This document shows, one piece after another, positions 9,397-17,335 of a stretch of 64,000 bases of DNA. The notes below the pieces were generated by a model, which was given only the letters and a program-made list of their open reading frames with translations, did not search any database and was not told the origin of the DNA. Within the stretch, counting starts at the first letter, position 1, and every line of letters begins with the position of its first letter. The stretch is from Paenibacillus montanisoli (GTDB taxonomy: Bacteria > Bacillota > Bacilli > Paenibacillales > Paenibacillaceae): NCBI RefSeq assembly GCF_003268025.1, contig NZ_QLUW01000001.1, forward strand, positions 186,001-250,000, in the 5' to 3' direction. Position numbers and translations under genes: made by a program.

Positions 9397-9428
9397 AGCC
9401 TTGGAGGGCAGCCTCCAAGGCTTTTTTT
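9397..9428 (+). terminator. Rho-independent terminator
   Basis: AGCCTTGGAGG and CCTCCAAGGCT form an 11-bp perfect stem with a 4-base loop followed by seven T. Confidence 0.92.
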
Positions 9429-9446
9429 AATCCTCAGGGGCAAACA

Positions 9447-9476
9447 TTGTCGAAGCTCGGTTAAAGCGGCTATAAT
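9447..9476 (+). promoter_or_regulatory. Sigma-A-type promoter of the DsbA-like gene
   Basis: TTGTCG and a perfect TATAAT with 18-base spacing, about 30 bases before the start codon at 9507. Confidence 0.6.
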
Positions 9477-9506
9477 GGGCTTATCAGAAGAAGGAGTGAA
9501 CATCAG

Positions 9507-10235
9507 ATGAAGGTTGAAATTTGGTCGGACATCGCCTGTCCGTTCTGTTATATCGGCAAGCGTCTCTTTGAGAAAGGGCTTGCGCAATTCGAGCATAAGG
9601 ACCAGGTAGAGGTCATCTACCGGAGCTTCCAGCTGGACCCGAATGCGGAAAAAAATCCGAAGCACGATGTATACGACCTTGTCGCAGGCAAGTACGGCGT
9701 CAGCCGCGAGCGCTCCATCCAGCTGCACGAGAATCTGGTCATGCAAGCCGCTGCGCAAGGGCTTGAGTTTAATTTCGAGCATGCCATTCCGGCTAACTCG
9801 CTGGATGCGCACCGTTTGATTCATTATGCGGGCATGCATGGAAAACGGACGGAGGCAGCGGAGCTCTTGTTCAAGGCTTATTTCACCGATTCCAAGCATA
9901 TCGGCGAATTGGAGACGCTGAAAGGCGTCGCGGCCGATGCCGGACTGAATCCGGCTGAGGTAGAAACTATGCTTGCAAGCGATGCCTTCAAGGCAGAGGT
10001 GCAAGCGGAATGTAACGAAGCGGCCGCGCTCGGCGCAAACGGCGTGCCGTTCTTTGTCATTAACCGCAAATATGCGGTAGCAGGGGCGCTGGAAAGCGAT
10101 GTGTTCCTCGACGTGCTGACGAAGAGCTGGGAAGAGGAGAAACCGCTGATCATTCTGGATCCTTCCTCGAAAGCCGGGCAGTCTGGCCTTTGCACGGACG
10201 ATTCCTGCGGAATCGACGAAGGCGAACAGAAGTAA
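9507..10235 (+). CDS. DsbA-family oxidoreductase, FrnE-like
   Basis: Thiol-disulfide oxidoreductase of 242 aa. The thioredoxin-fold active site CPFC is at residues 11-14 directly after the first strand (EIWSDIACPFCYIGK). A helical insertion and the cis-Pro strand (NGVPFFVINRKYAVAGA) are present, as in FrnE and HCCA-isomerase-like proteins. A further pair of cysteines is near the C-terminus (CTDDSC), which in FrnE-type proteins may exchange with the active site. There is no signal peptide, so it is cytoplasmic. AAGGAG lies 11 bases before the ATG. Its own promoter and terminator suggest a monocistronic gene; the role is probably redox stress (inferred). Confidence 0.88.
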   Translation: MKVEIWSDIACPFCYIGKRLFEKGLAQFEHKDQVEVIYRSFQLDPNAEKNPKHDVYDLVAGKYGVSRERSIQLHENLVMQAAAQGLEFNFEHAIPANSLDAHRLIHYAGMHGKRTEAAELLFKAYFTDSKHIGELETLKGVAADAGLNPAEVETMLASDAFKAEVQAECNEAAALGANGVPFFVINRKYAVAGALESDVFLDVLTKSWEEEKPLIILDPSSKAGQSGLCTDDSCGIDEGEQK

Positions 10236-10262
10236 TACGCAGCCAGCCGGCCTACTAACAAT

Positions 10263-10320
10263 AAAAAGCACGGTAATCATCCTAATGAGCATGTTGCTCC
10301 CGGGATTACCGTGCTTTTTT
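10263..10320. terminator. Terminator between convergent genes
   Basis: AAAAAGCACGGTAATC pairs with GATTACCGTGCTTTTTT (16 bp, 25-base loop). A on one side and T on the other allow use in both directions, ending the DsbA-like gene and the minus-strand EamA gene. Confidence 0.88.
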
Positions 10321-10330
10321 GCGTAAAGGT

Positions 10331-10702
10331 TTACGCGTATTTGCCGGATAGGCCGATGCATGCGACCCCTGCCAGAATAAGCAGGCAGCCGATAATCTTG
10401 AGCGCGGACAGCGACTCTCCGAAAAGGTAATAGGCGCCGATAATCGAGATGATATAAGCCAGGCTTTGAATGGGATAAGCCAAGCTGAGGTCGACCTTGG
10501 ACACGATAAACAGCCATAGTACAGTCGCGCAGCCGTAGACGAACAGCCCGCCGATTATGTAAGGCGACAGCAGCAGCTCCAGAATGGTCCGTATCGATTC
10601 AAAGGGCTTCTCGCGCTGCATAAGGCCGTATTTCCACAAAAATTGGCCGCTGACGAGCATCAGCGTATTCGCCAGAATGAGCAGAAACTGAACCGCGCTC
10701 AT
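10331..10702 (-). CDS. EamA/SMR-type small membrane transporter
   Basis: A 123 aa integral membrane protein with four predicted helices (about 5-22, 45-65, 72-92, 100-118). It resembles half-size DMT/EamA proteins such as the ArnE/ArnF flippase subunits and SMR transporters. The start overlaps the stop of the DUF2304 gene (ATGA), showing tight coupling. Third gene of GT2-DUF2304-EamA, a set seen in membrane-linked glycosylation clusters, so it may flip a polyprenyl-linked sugar across the membrane (inferred). The alternative is a general drug/metabolite exporter. Confidence 0.8.
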   Translation of the reverse strand: MSAVQFLLILANTLMLVSGQFLWKYGLMQREKPFESIRTILELLLSPYIIGGLFVYGCATVLWLFIVSKVDLSLAYPIQSLAYIISIIGAYYLFGESLSALKIIGCLLILAGVACIGLSGKYA

Positions 10703-11061
10703 GAGCGTTCACGCCCTTCCGCAGCTTTCTCGAGCTCGAGGAGCTTCTTCTCCATGACGGCGAATTCCTGGGTCAGCGTTTTGATTTTGTCCGATTGGTT
10801 CGATAAGCTCATCGTCTGCCGCACAAGCAGTGCTAGGATAAAAATAATCGTCACCAGAATGACGAAGGTCGGCATGTAGGCGATGCCGATCCATTGCGCG
10901 AACCGGTTCAGGAGCGGGATGCAAGCCGCGGCCAGCACGCCCGCGATGGCGGTGACGAGCCAGAGGAACGCATAGCGGTCCTTTAATTTATGGGTAACCG
11001 TGAAGGACACGATCAACCCGAGAAAGAACAGGGTGATGAGAATGGCGACTAGCTGGTTCAT
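10699..11061 (-). CDS. DUF2304 domain-containing membrane protein
   Basis: A 120 aa protein with three predicted membrane helices (about 4-20, 32-50, 62-85) and a C-terminal coiled-coil-like tail rich in Leu/Lys/Glu (about 88-118). This architecture matches DUF2304 proteins, which typically lie beside GT2 dolichyl-phosphate-sugar synthase-like enzymes. AAAGGA precedes the ATG. It lies 18 bases after the GT2 gene and overlaps the EamA gene by 4 bases. The function is unknown; it may be an accessory subunit anchoring the glycosyltransferase. Confidence 0.82.
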   Translation of the reverse strand: MNQLVAILITLFFLGLIVSFTVTHKLKDRYAFLWLVTAIAGVLAAACIPLLNRFAQWIGIAYMPTFVILVTIIFILALLVRQTMSLSNQSDKIKTLTQEFAVMEKKLLELEKAAEGRERS

Positions 11062-11079
11062 CTATAGGAATCCTTTCGT

Positions 11080-11790
11080 TTAAGAGAAGCTTTTGCGAAT
11101 AAGCGAGAACATGGTCACCTTCATCATGTAGTAGATCGATTTCGACCAGTTGATGGAGGAGGAGCCGCCTTGGCGGTTTCGCATTTCGACGCTGATTTCC
11201 TTCAGCTTGTAGCCTCGCTTGGACAAGCTTACGAGCACCTCGACCTCCGGGTAATCCGTCGGATAGGCGCGCGAGAACAGCTCGATCGCTCTGCGTCCGA
11301 CGATCCGGAAGCCGGAAGTAGGATCATGGACGGGAACCCCGGTAAGCAGCCGTATGAGCCAGTGGAAGTAGAAAATGCCGATTCGCCGCGACAAGCTTCC
11401 CTTGTAGCTGCTGCGCTCGACGAACCGCGAGCCGATAACCATATCGTAATCGCCCGCTGTGATCTCATGAACGAGCTTCTCGATGTCGGCAGGCCGGTGC
11501 TGTCCGTCGGCATCCAGTTGAATCGCATAGCGGTAACCGCCTTTGTCGGCATATTTATACCCGCTTTGCATGGAGCCTCCGATTCCAAGGTTGACGGCAT
11601 GGCGAAGCGAAGGAAAACCTTCTCTGCGGATAATGTCCGGCGTGCTGTCCTTGGAGCCGTCGTCAATGACGACGAAGTCGTAATTCGTATGCCGCCTTAG
11701 CTCATGAACGGTGCGCGCGAGCGTATCTTCCTCGTTGTAGGCCGGAATAATGATTAATATATCGCTGTTTCGCTGCTGTTTCATTTGCAT
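11080..11790 (-). CDS. Glycosyltransferase family 2, polyprenyl-phosphate-sugar synthase-like
   Basis: A GT-A fold transferase of about 236 aa: IIIPAYNEEDTLARTV at the N-terminus, VVIDDGSKDST, and QLDADGQH with the DxD-like metal site (about residue 95), followed by GSRF. These are the hallmarks of dolichyl-phosphate mannose/glucose synthases (DPM1/GtrB type), which charge polyprenyl phosphate with a sugar. The start at 11790 is preferred because GAAGG precedes it by 10 bases; an upstream ATG at 11844 has no good ribosome site. It leads the operon with DUF2304 and EamA and is divergent from the GT39 gene, which could use its product. Confidence 0.87.
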   Translation of the reverse strand: MQMKQQRNSDILIIIPAYNEEDTLARTVHELRRHTNYDFVVIDDGSKDSTPDIIRREGFPSLRHAVNLGIGGSMQSGYKYADKGGYRYAIQLDADGQHRPADIEKLVHEITAGDYDMVIGSRFVERSSYKGSLSRRIGIFYFHWLIRLLTGVPVHDPTSGFRIVGRRAIELFSRAYPTDYPEVEVLVSLSKRGYKLKEISVEMRNRQGGSSSINWSKSIYYMMKVTMFSLIRKSFS

Positions 11791-11830
11791 AATCTTAAAA
11801 CCTTCTTCCCATTTTGACCTGTTTCCAGGC

Positions 11831-11861
11831 TTGCTTTCCAACAAATCTTTTATAGTATAAT
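11831..11861 (+). promoter_or_regulatory. Possible promoter of the GT39 gene
   Basis: A perfect TATAAT at 11856-11861 with a weak -35 TTGCTT 19 bases upstream, in the short gap between divergent glycosyltransferase genes. Confidence 0.4.
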
Positions 11862-11911
11862 AGAAAACGGTTCTTTATAGAATACCAGTTAACTGGAAAG
11901 GGAGTTATGCT

Positions 11912-13186
11912 TTGTTTTCACTTCGGTCCGAAACCCCGCGCATGCGGCGGTTTGTCTGGATAGTTGTCGCTGCCGTATTTCTGATTCATATGACGGTTGT
12001 CCTGTCGCTGGGCGACCATTTCCTGCTCGGCTCTTACGAGAAACGCAATAATGACGACGTGAAATATGTCCATGCCGCACAGGTGCTGCTTGAGCATCAT
12101 ACGCTTGTATATAACAGCGGAATGAACCCAACCAACTATATCATGCCTGTCGTGCCTGTCGTGCTTAGCGGCTTCATGACGCTGCTCGACCGCGATGCCG
12201 CCGTGATGGGCTTTCGTATTCTGCAATGCTTGATGCAGGCTGCCTCGGTGTATCTGATCTATATCATCGCCCGCGAAATGCTAGGCAGGAGAGTGGCTGT
12301 CGCCGCCGTGCTTCTTGATGCGCTCTATGTACCGAACTTATTCGCCTCCGGTGCGATTCTAACGGAATCGACGTTCAAGCTGCTCTTTTTGTTGCTGATC
12401 TGCAGCATTATTTACGCTCTGAAGCGCAAAACCTCGAAAGCGTACGTATTTCTCGGCCTCATGCTGGGCTTGGCGTGCTATGTAAAGCCGCAATGCGCGC
12501 TGCTTCCGATCTGCTTGCTTATTATTTGGCTGGTGCAGCGGTACAGCTGGAAGGATATCTTCAAATTTACGGCGATTATCGGCGTGTGCAGCATGCTGCT
12601 GCTGTCGCCTTGGTGGGTTCGCAATTACGTCAATTTCCATGAGTTCATCCCGTTCACGAAGTCGACCGGCAATCCGATGCTGCTCGGCGCCTTGATCAAG
12701 CGCGCCAATCCGCCGAAAGGCTTTTTCGAGCAATACCCGCAGTATAAGGACCAGAAGCTGTTCTCGGGCAGCGACAGCGGGGAGAAGCTGGCGGCCAAGC
12801 GGGTCATCGCCTATGGCTTTAAGCATCATCCGCTGGATTACGCCTACTGGTTTACGGTCGGCAAATCGATCCAGCTGTTCGAAAGTCCGTTCTATTCGAG
12901 GCCGGTGCCGGGACTTCCGCGGCCGGCCATTAATGTGGTCCATTGGCTGTACGTGCTAACGGGCTTCGCCGGTCTTATCATGCTTGGCGTAAGCCGCCGG
13001 TTGAGAACGATTCTGCCGCTGCTGCTTCCGTTTCTTTATTACTGGTTCATACATCTACCATTTATTACCTTCGGACGCTATGGTTATCCGCTCCTGAGTC
13101 TGCTGGCGATTTTTGCTGCCGTGGTTGTCGTGGCTTTGTTGGAGCGAAGCGGGATTTTGAAGAAGGAGGAAAGGGCTGCCGCTTAG
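11912..13186 (+). CDS. Glycosyltransferase family 39 (PMT/ArnT-like) membrane protein
   Basis: A 424 aa polytopic protein with a first helix at about 13-32 and eight or more further hydrophobic segments. The first extracytoplasmic loop contains KRNNDDVKYVHAA, resembling the acidic loop of GT39/ArnT enzymes that bind polyprenyl-phosphate sugars. TTG is the likely start, with GGGAG 7 bases before; an ATG five bases upstream is in another frame and soon stops. It faces the GT2-DUF2304-EamA operon, suggesting that the cluster makes and transfers a lipid-linked sugar to a surface acceptor (inferred). The acceptor is unknown. Confidence 0.82.
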   Translation: MFSLRSETPRMRRFVWIVVAAVFLIHMTVVLSLGDHFLLGSYEKRNNDDVKYVHAAQVLLEHHTLVYNSGMNPTNYIMPVVPVVLSGFMTLLDRDAAVMGFRILQCLMQAASVYLIYIIAREMLGRRVAVAAVLLDALYVPNLFASGAILTESTFKLLFLLLICSIIYALKRKTSKAYVFLGLMLGLACYVKPQCALLPICLLIIWLVQRYSWKDIFKFTAIIGVCSMLLLSPWWVRNYVNFHEFIPFTKSTGNPMLLGALIKRANPPKGFFEQYPQYKDQKLFSGSDSGEKLAAKRVIAYGFKHHPLDYAYWFTVGKSIQLFESPFYSRPVPGLPRPAINVVHWLYVLTGFAGLIMLGVSRRLRTILPLLLPFLYYWFIHLPFITFGRYGYPLLSLLAIFAAVVVVALLERSGILKKEERAAA

Positions 13187-13306
13187 CTGGCGGCTCTTTT
13201 TTTCTAAATCGGTGTAGTTGTAGCAGCGGGCTGCATAGTACAATGAGAACAGGCATTTGAAGGCGTTTACAGGTTCTATCAGTTTCTATACGAAGAGGAG
13301 GGTTCA

Positions 13307-14368
13307 TTGATGATGCAAGTCGTACCGAATGCCGCCATCCCGGCACGTGCCGTCAGGGTTAGCACGGGAAAAGATTATTGGACGATACTCTTCGGCATGT
13401 GGCTGATCGGCGGCGTGTTTGTCGACGGGTTTGCCCACAATCATGGCGTAGTCGAAACCTTTTTCACCCCTTGGCACGCGATCTTGTATTCCGGATTTAT
13501 GGCGTCGGCTATTTGGATGGTTTGGCTGCTGTACGTATCGAAGCGGACGACGGGCGCGCCTTGGACGAAGGCAGCTCCGGTGGGGTATGGGCTAGGCTTG
13601 ATCGGCGTCTTGATCTTCCTGCTTGGCGGGCTTGGCGATATGTACTGGCATGTTGTCTTCGGCATCGAGCAAAGCATTGCGGCGCTGCTTAGTCCATCGC
13701 ACCTGATGCTGCTGCTGGGCGCATTATTGATCTTGTCCAGTCCGTTCCGGGCGAGCTGGCATAATGAGAACATGACGAAGCCAGGCTGGCTGGAGTTCGC
13801 GCCGGCGTTTCTTTCTCTTGTCCTGACAGTAGGTGCAGTCAGTTTCTTCCTGATGTATGCGTGGATGTTCCGTTACAACCTGCCCGCGGCATCCTCGGTC
13901 GATTGGTATGTCAGTCAATTCGGCTACGGAATGGTCGTCGAAAACAACGAGACGCGCGGACTCGCTTTTATTTTGCTAAACACGCTTGTGCTCATGTACC
14001 CGGTTTTTCTTCTGATGAAACGCTGGCAGCTGCCGTACGGATCCCTTGCTCTGCTGTTTGCGATCGTCATGGTCATGATGAATGTGCTCGACGGCTTTGA
14101 ATTCTACCAGTCCATAATCCTGGGCGGCGCTGTCGGACTGCTAGGAGACCTCCTGTATAAGTGGTTAAAAGCGGGCGAAGGCCGTATGTGGGCGCAGCGG
14201 ATCATTGCCGCCGTGCTGCCGATTGCGCTTTGGGGCGGCTATTTCGGCTATATGCAAGCAGTGGACGGCATCGGATGGTCGGCTGAGTTGTGGTCGGGGG
14301 CTATTGTAGAGGCGGCGCTGCTTTCGGTGGGACTCCAATTGCTTGCTGCACCGAGAGCGAAAGGGTAG
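13307..14368 (+). CDS. Polytopic membrane protein of unknown function
   Basis: I do not recognise a characterised family. The 353 aa protein shows about eight to nine hydrophobic segments starting near residue 22. The first loop has the sequence DGFAHNHGVVETFFTPWH and a later helix contains DMYWHVVFG, so several His residues sit at membrane borders. GAGGAGG precedes the start by about 6-9 bases. It ends 10 bases before the lipoprotein start at 14379, so both are probably one operon. The His placement and partner would fit metal or heme handling, but that is only an inference. Confidence 0.7.
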   Translation: MMMQVVPNAAIPARAVRVSTGKDYWTILFGMWLIGGVFVDGFAHNHGVVETFFTPWHAILYSGFMASAIWMVWLLYVSKRTTGAPWTKAAPVGYGLGLIGVLIFLLGGLGDMYWHVVFGIEQSIAALLSPSHLMLLLGALLILSSPFRASWHNENMTKPGWLEFAPAFLSLVLTVGAVSFFLMYAWMFRYNLPAASSVDWYVSQFGYGMVVENNETRGLAFILLNTLVLMYPVFLLMKRWQLPYGSLALLFAIVMVMMNVLDGFEFYQSIILGGAVGLLGDLLYKWLKAGEGRMWAQRIIAAVLPIALWGGYFGYMQAVDGIGWSAELWSGAIVEAALLSVGLQLLAAPRAKG

Positions 14369-14378
14369 CAGACTACAT

Positions 14379-15245
14379 ATGAAAAAAGCTTCTTTTATGG
14401 CGATAAGATGGTTGGCCGCAACAGCCTTGGCGCTTTTGCTGTTGAGCGGGTGTTCTGGACAGCCATTGCGGAATGTTGAAATCCAGCCTCCTTCGCGCGG
14501 ACTTCTGCATTACTTACAGCAGGACCGGATGGCCAATGTGTCGGATCGGGGCTATAAAGTAACGATAGCAGCCGGGCAAGAGGCGGAGCTCGGACGCGAG
14601 GCAGAGCTGGATCTGCAGGTGCTCGATCCGTCGGGCGTGCAAGTGGAACGCTTCACGGAAGATATGACGAAGCTGATGCATATGATCGTGGTGAGCGCGG
14701 ATTTGTCGTCATTTGATCATGTTCATCCGGAACATGAGGGGAAAGGCTCGTTCAAAACAAAGGTGCGCTTTCCGCATGGCGGGCGGTTCCTGCTGATCTC
14801 GGAATTCATGCCGAATGACGAGGGGCTGACGGTCGTCAAGCAGTGGGTTACGGTGGATGGCGCCGAGCCTGAACCGGAGCGGCTTGAGCCGGGCAAATCC
14901 ATGGTTACGACCGTGGATGGCATGAAAGTCACCCTCTCGCTCATGCCCGAGCTGTCCGAAGTGAAGGCGGGCGAAATGGCGATGCTTGGTTTCGTGCTCC
15001 GTGATGCGGCGACGGGCAAAGCGATCAAGCTCGAGCCTTATCTCGGCACATCAGGCCATTGCGTCATCCTGGATGAGAACGCCATGCAGTATTTGCATGT
15101 GCATGCCGCCACGGAGATGAGTACGGGTTCGAGCGTCATGTTTCACACCACGTTCCCCAAGCCTGGCGTGTATAAGCTATGGGGGCAGTTCCAGTTCAAA
15201 GGGAAAGTTCTGGTCGTTCCGTTTGTGATCGAGGTGAAGGGTTGA
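14379..15245 (+). CDS. His-rich lipoprotein, possibly metal-binding
   Basis: A 288 aa lipoprotein: basic N-terminus, hydrophobic stretch, lipobox LLSGC (Cys about residue 23). The mature part has two beta-rich halves, each with a His motif: MHMIVVSADLSSFDHVHPEH at about 95-115 and GHCVILDENAMQYLHVHA at about 225-245. The DHVHP/LHVH pattern also occurs in FixH/YtkA-like and copper-related secreted proteins, so binding of copper or another metal is plausible (inferred). It follows the membrane protein gene closely. AAAGGG lies about 14 bases before the ATG, a long spacing; an in-frame upstream start at 14343 would hide the signal peptide. Confidence 0.75.
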   Translation: MKKASFMAIRWLAATALALLLLSGCSGQPLRNVEIQPPSRGLLHYLQQDRMANVSDRGYKVTIAAGQEAELGREAELDLQVLDPSGVQVERFTEDMTKLMHMIVVSADLSSFDHVHPEHEGKGSFKTKVRFPHGGRFLLISEFMPNDEGLTVVKQWVTVDGAEPEPERLEPGKSMVTTVDGMKVTLSLMPELSEVKAGEMAMLGFVLRDAATGKAIKLEPYLGTSGHCVILDENAMQYLHVHAATEMSTGSSVMFHTTFPKPGVYKLWGQFQFKGKVLVVPFVIEVKG

Positions 15246-15254
15246 ATTAGCTGA

Positions 15255-15307
15255 AAAAGAGAAACCTCCGTTCCGCTTCATGAGAAGCGGTTACGGAGGT
15301 TTTCTTG
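15255..15307. terminator. Bidirectional terminator
   Basis: AAACCTCCGT / ACGGAGGTTT with inner arms CCGCTTC / GAAGCGG forms an almost perfect stem of about 17 bp, flanked by A-rich and T-rich sides. It separates the lipoprotein gene from convergent manA. Confidence 0.88.
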
Positions 15308-15311
15308 TTGG

Positions 15312-16277
15312 TTAAGGCGTTACGCTGCGCAGCACCGTCATGCTTCCATCCAGCTCGTAACCGCCGAGGTTGGCGGGAAGCAGGAAGCATTCGCCCGCTT
15401 TGACCGCTTGGGAGCCGCCGTCCCAGCTGAGATTGCCCGTTCCTTCGGCAATGACGAGGATCACGAACGAATCCGGCGTCGTGGACAGCTTCCATGGCGC
15501 GCGAACGAGCCCTTTCTCGACGACGAAATACGGCGATTCCGCGATGCGGAGCCATTCGTTGCCGCCGATGCCGTCCGTCTTCATGCGGCTCGCCCCGGCA
15601 CCTTCGTAAGCGGTAACGTTCAGGGAGTCTTCGACGTGCAGCTCGCGAAGCTTGCCGTCAAGGCCCGGCCGGTTGTAATCGAACACCCGGTAGGTCGTGT
15701 CGGAGTTTTGCTGAATCTCGGCCACGACGACGCCGGCGCACAGCGCATGAATGGTGCCAGCAGGAATGTAGAACGCATCGCCGGCTTCAACCGGCACCTC
15801 CTGCAAGCAGTCCATGACGCGGCCCTCCTCGATTGCGGATGCCAGCGCAGCGCGGTCGACGCCGTCTTTGAGGCCATAGATGATTTTGGCGCCCGGCTTG
15901 GCGTCGAGTATGTACCACATTTCGGTCTTGCCCAGCTCGCCTTCAGGCAGGCCTTCATAATCGTCGGTAGGATGCACTTGAATGGACAAATCGTCATTGC
16001 AATCCAGCAGCTTGATCAGCAGCGGAAAGCGGCCGTTCTCCGCATAGCCCTTCGTGCCGAAAAATTCGCGTCCATATTTCTCGCGGATTTCATCGAGTCC
16101 GAGGCCGGCAAGCGGGCCGTTCATGACTTTGGTCGTCCCGTTCGGGTGATCGCCGATCATCCAGCCCTCGCCGATCTGGCCATCCGGCAGCTCAAGGCCA
16201 AATTGCTCAAGCGCGCGGCCGCCCCAAATGCGTTCCTTCATTTCCGGTTTAAATTGCAGCGGGTAAGTCTGTGTCAC
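15312..16277 (-). CDS. manA: Mannose-6-phosphate isomerase, class I
   Basis: Interconverts mannose 6-phosphate and fructose 6-phosphate in the cytoplasm. The 321 aa length fits short Firmicute type I enzymes. Zinc ligands are visible in LSIQVHPTDDY (Gln and His, about residue 97), the Glu of KTEMWYIL (about 116), and the His of PAGTIHALCAG (about 173). The QNSDTTYRVFDYNR segment carries the conserved active-site Arg. It is the last gene of a minus-strand run after ytqA, ytqB and a VOC gene. It could feed mannose released by the mannosidases near 56-60 kb into glycolysis (inferred). Confidence 0.93.
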   Translation of the reverse strand: MTQTYPLQFKPEMKERIWGGRALEQFGLELPDGQIGEGWMIGDHPNGTTKVMNGPLAGLGLDEIREKYGREFFGTKGYAENGRFPLLIKLLDCNDDLSIQVHPTDDYEGLPEGELGKTEMWYILDAKPGAKIIYGLKDGVDRAALASAIEEGRVMDCLQEVPVEAGDAFYIPAGTIHALCAGVVVAEIQQNSDTTYRVFDYNRPGLDGKLRELHVEDSLNVTAYEGAGASRMKTDGIGGNEWLRIAESPYFVVEKGLVRAPWKLSTTPDSFVILVIAEGTGNLSWDGGSQAVKAGECFLLPANLGGYELDGSMTVLRSVTP

Positions 16278-16318
16278 TGGTATATCTCTCCTCTTCCCGA
16301 TCGTAAGCGATCGACTAG

Positions 16319-16714
16319 TTAAGCATTCGTGCCAGGCTGGAACATCTCCAGGAATTCGCCGTCGGGGCCGTAGAAGAAGAAATAACGCGCGCCGTTCGGA
16401 AGCGTCGTAATTTCCGTATCCTTCAGCGGAACGCCAAGGCTTTGGATACGCTTGAATTCCGCTTCGACATCGTCAACGGTGAACGCGACATGGTGCGTGC
16501 GGCCTTCCTCGGCTAATTGACCGTCATAGCCTTCAATTAATTCGATTTCGGACTCTTGCCCGTCCGAGCCGGCCAAGAAAGCCAATTTGATCACATTGTT
16601 CGTGTGCAGCATGGTGTAGAGGTGCTTCAAGCCGACAACCTCCGTGTAAAACGCGATCGATTTTTCAATGTCCTTCACCATAATGCCGACATGCTCGAGT
16701 TTGCGTACTGCCAT
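16319..16714 (-). CDS. VOC-family (glyoxalase-like) protein
   Basis: A 131 aa single VOC unit with paired beta-alpha-beta-beta-beta motifs: LEHVGIMVKDIEKSIAFYTE at the N-terminus and HHVAFTVDDVEAEF in the second half, ending in FFYGPDGEFLEMFQ. Metal ligands His (about 7), His (about 70) and Glu near the C-terminus are in place, resembling glyoxalase I and methylmalonyl-CoA epimerase. AGGAGG precedes the ATG. The substrate is unknown. It sits between ytqB and manA on the same strand. Confidence 0.87.
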   Translation of the reverse strand: MAVRKLEHVGIMVKDIEKSIAFYTEVVGLKHLYTMLHTNNVIKLAFLAGSDGQESEIELIEGYDGQLAEEGRTHHVAFTVDDVEAEFKRIQSLGVPLKDTEITTLPNGARYFFFYGPDGEFLEMFQPGTNA

Positions 16715-16739
16715 GAATAATTCCTCCTTTTAAATGGAC

Positions 16740-17333
16740 TTACCTTTTCTCGATTGCAACCAAATAAGGCGCTTCCGCTTTCTGCACCATCCGGTACAGC
16801 ACCGCTTGCGCGGTTGTTTGCGGAAGAGAGGCCGCCCATTGCTGCACGGCCTCCGCTTCCTCGGCGCCGCCGGGGTGACCTGGATAAAGAACGACGGTTA
16901 CGATACCGCCGGGGCGCACGAGCGCAAGAGCGGCGTCCAGCGCGGCAAGCGTTCCGGCCGGCGTCGTAATGACGGACTGGTCCGCGCCGGGCAAGTAGCC
17001 GAGGTTGAACATCGCCGCCGCTGCCCGTCCATGCGCTTCGGGAGCGACATGCTCCGCTATAGCCGCATGGCTGGCATGGACGAGATGAACCGCAGCCTCA
17101 GCGCCTGGCTTGTCCGTAACGCCGCCGTCACCGCCGGCCAAGCGGGCTCGCGTCCGCTCCAGCGCTTCCGCTTGGATGTCGAAGGCGTATACCGCCCCGC
17201 GCTTCCCAACGAGTTCCGCCAGAAACCGCGTATCCACGCCGTTGCCGCAAGTTGCGTCGATGACGGTGTCGCCCGGCGACACGCGCTCCTTCACCAGCTT
17301 ATGGGCCATGCTGAGCACGCTGAGAAACCCCAT
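16740..17333 (-). CDS. ytqB: YtqB-like class I SAM-dependent methyltransferase
   Basis: A 197 aa methyltransferase. The SAM-binding glycine loop is IDATCGNGVDTRF (motif I, about residue 25) and the acidic ribose-binding residue is in YAFDIQ. FNLGYLPGAD supplies a post-II motif of the rRNA-methylase-like YtqB/TrmMN family; B. subtilis YtqB homologues are known to act on tRNA wobble mnm5U biosynthesis. The start at 17333 is chosen because GGAGGC lies 9 bases upstream and the gene then begins two bases after the ytqA stop. The partner radical SAM gene directly upstream matches the ytqAB arrangement. Confidence 0.85.
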   Translation of the reverse strand: MGFLSVLSMAHKLVKERVSPGDTVIDATCGNGVDTRFLAELVGKRGAVYAFDIQAEALERTRARLAGGDGGVTDKPGAEAAVHLVHASHAAIAEHVAPEAHGRAAAAMFNLGYLPGADQSVITTPAGTLAALDAALALVRPGGIVTVVLYPGHPGGAEEAEAVQQWAASLPQTTAQAVLYRMVQKAEAPYLVAIEKR

Positions 17334-17335
17334 CG

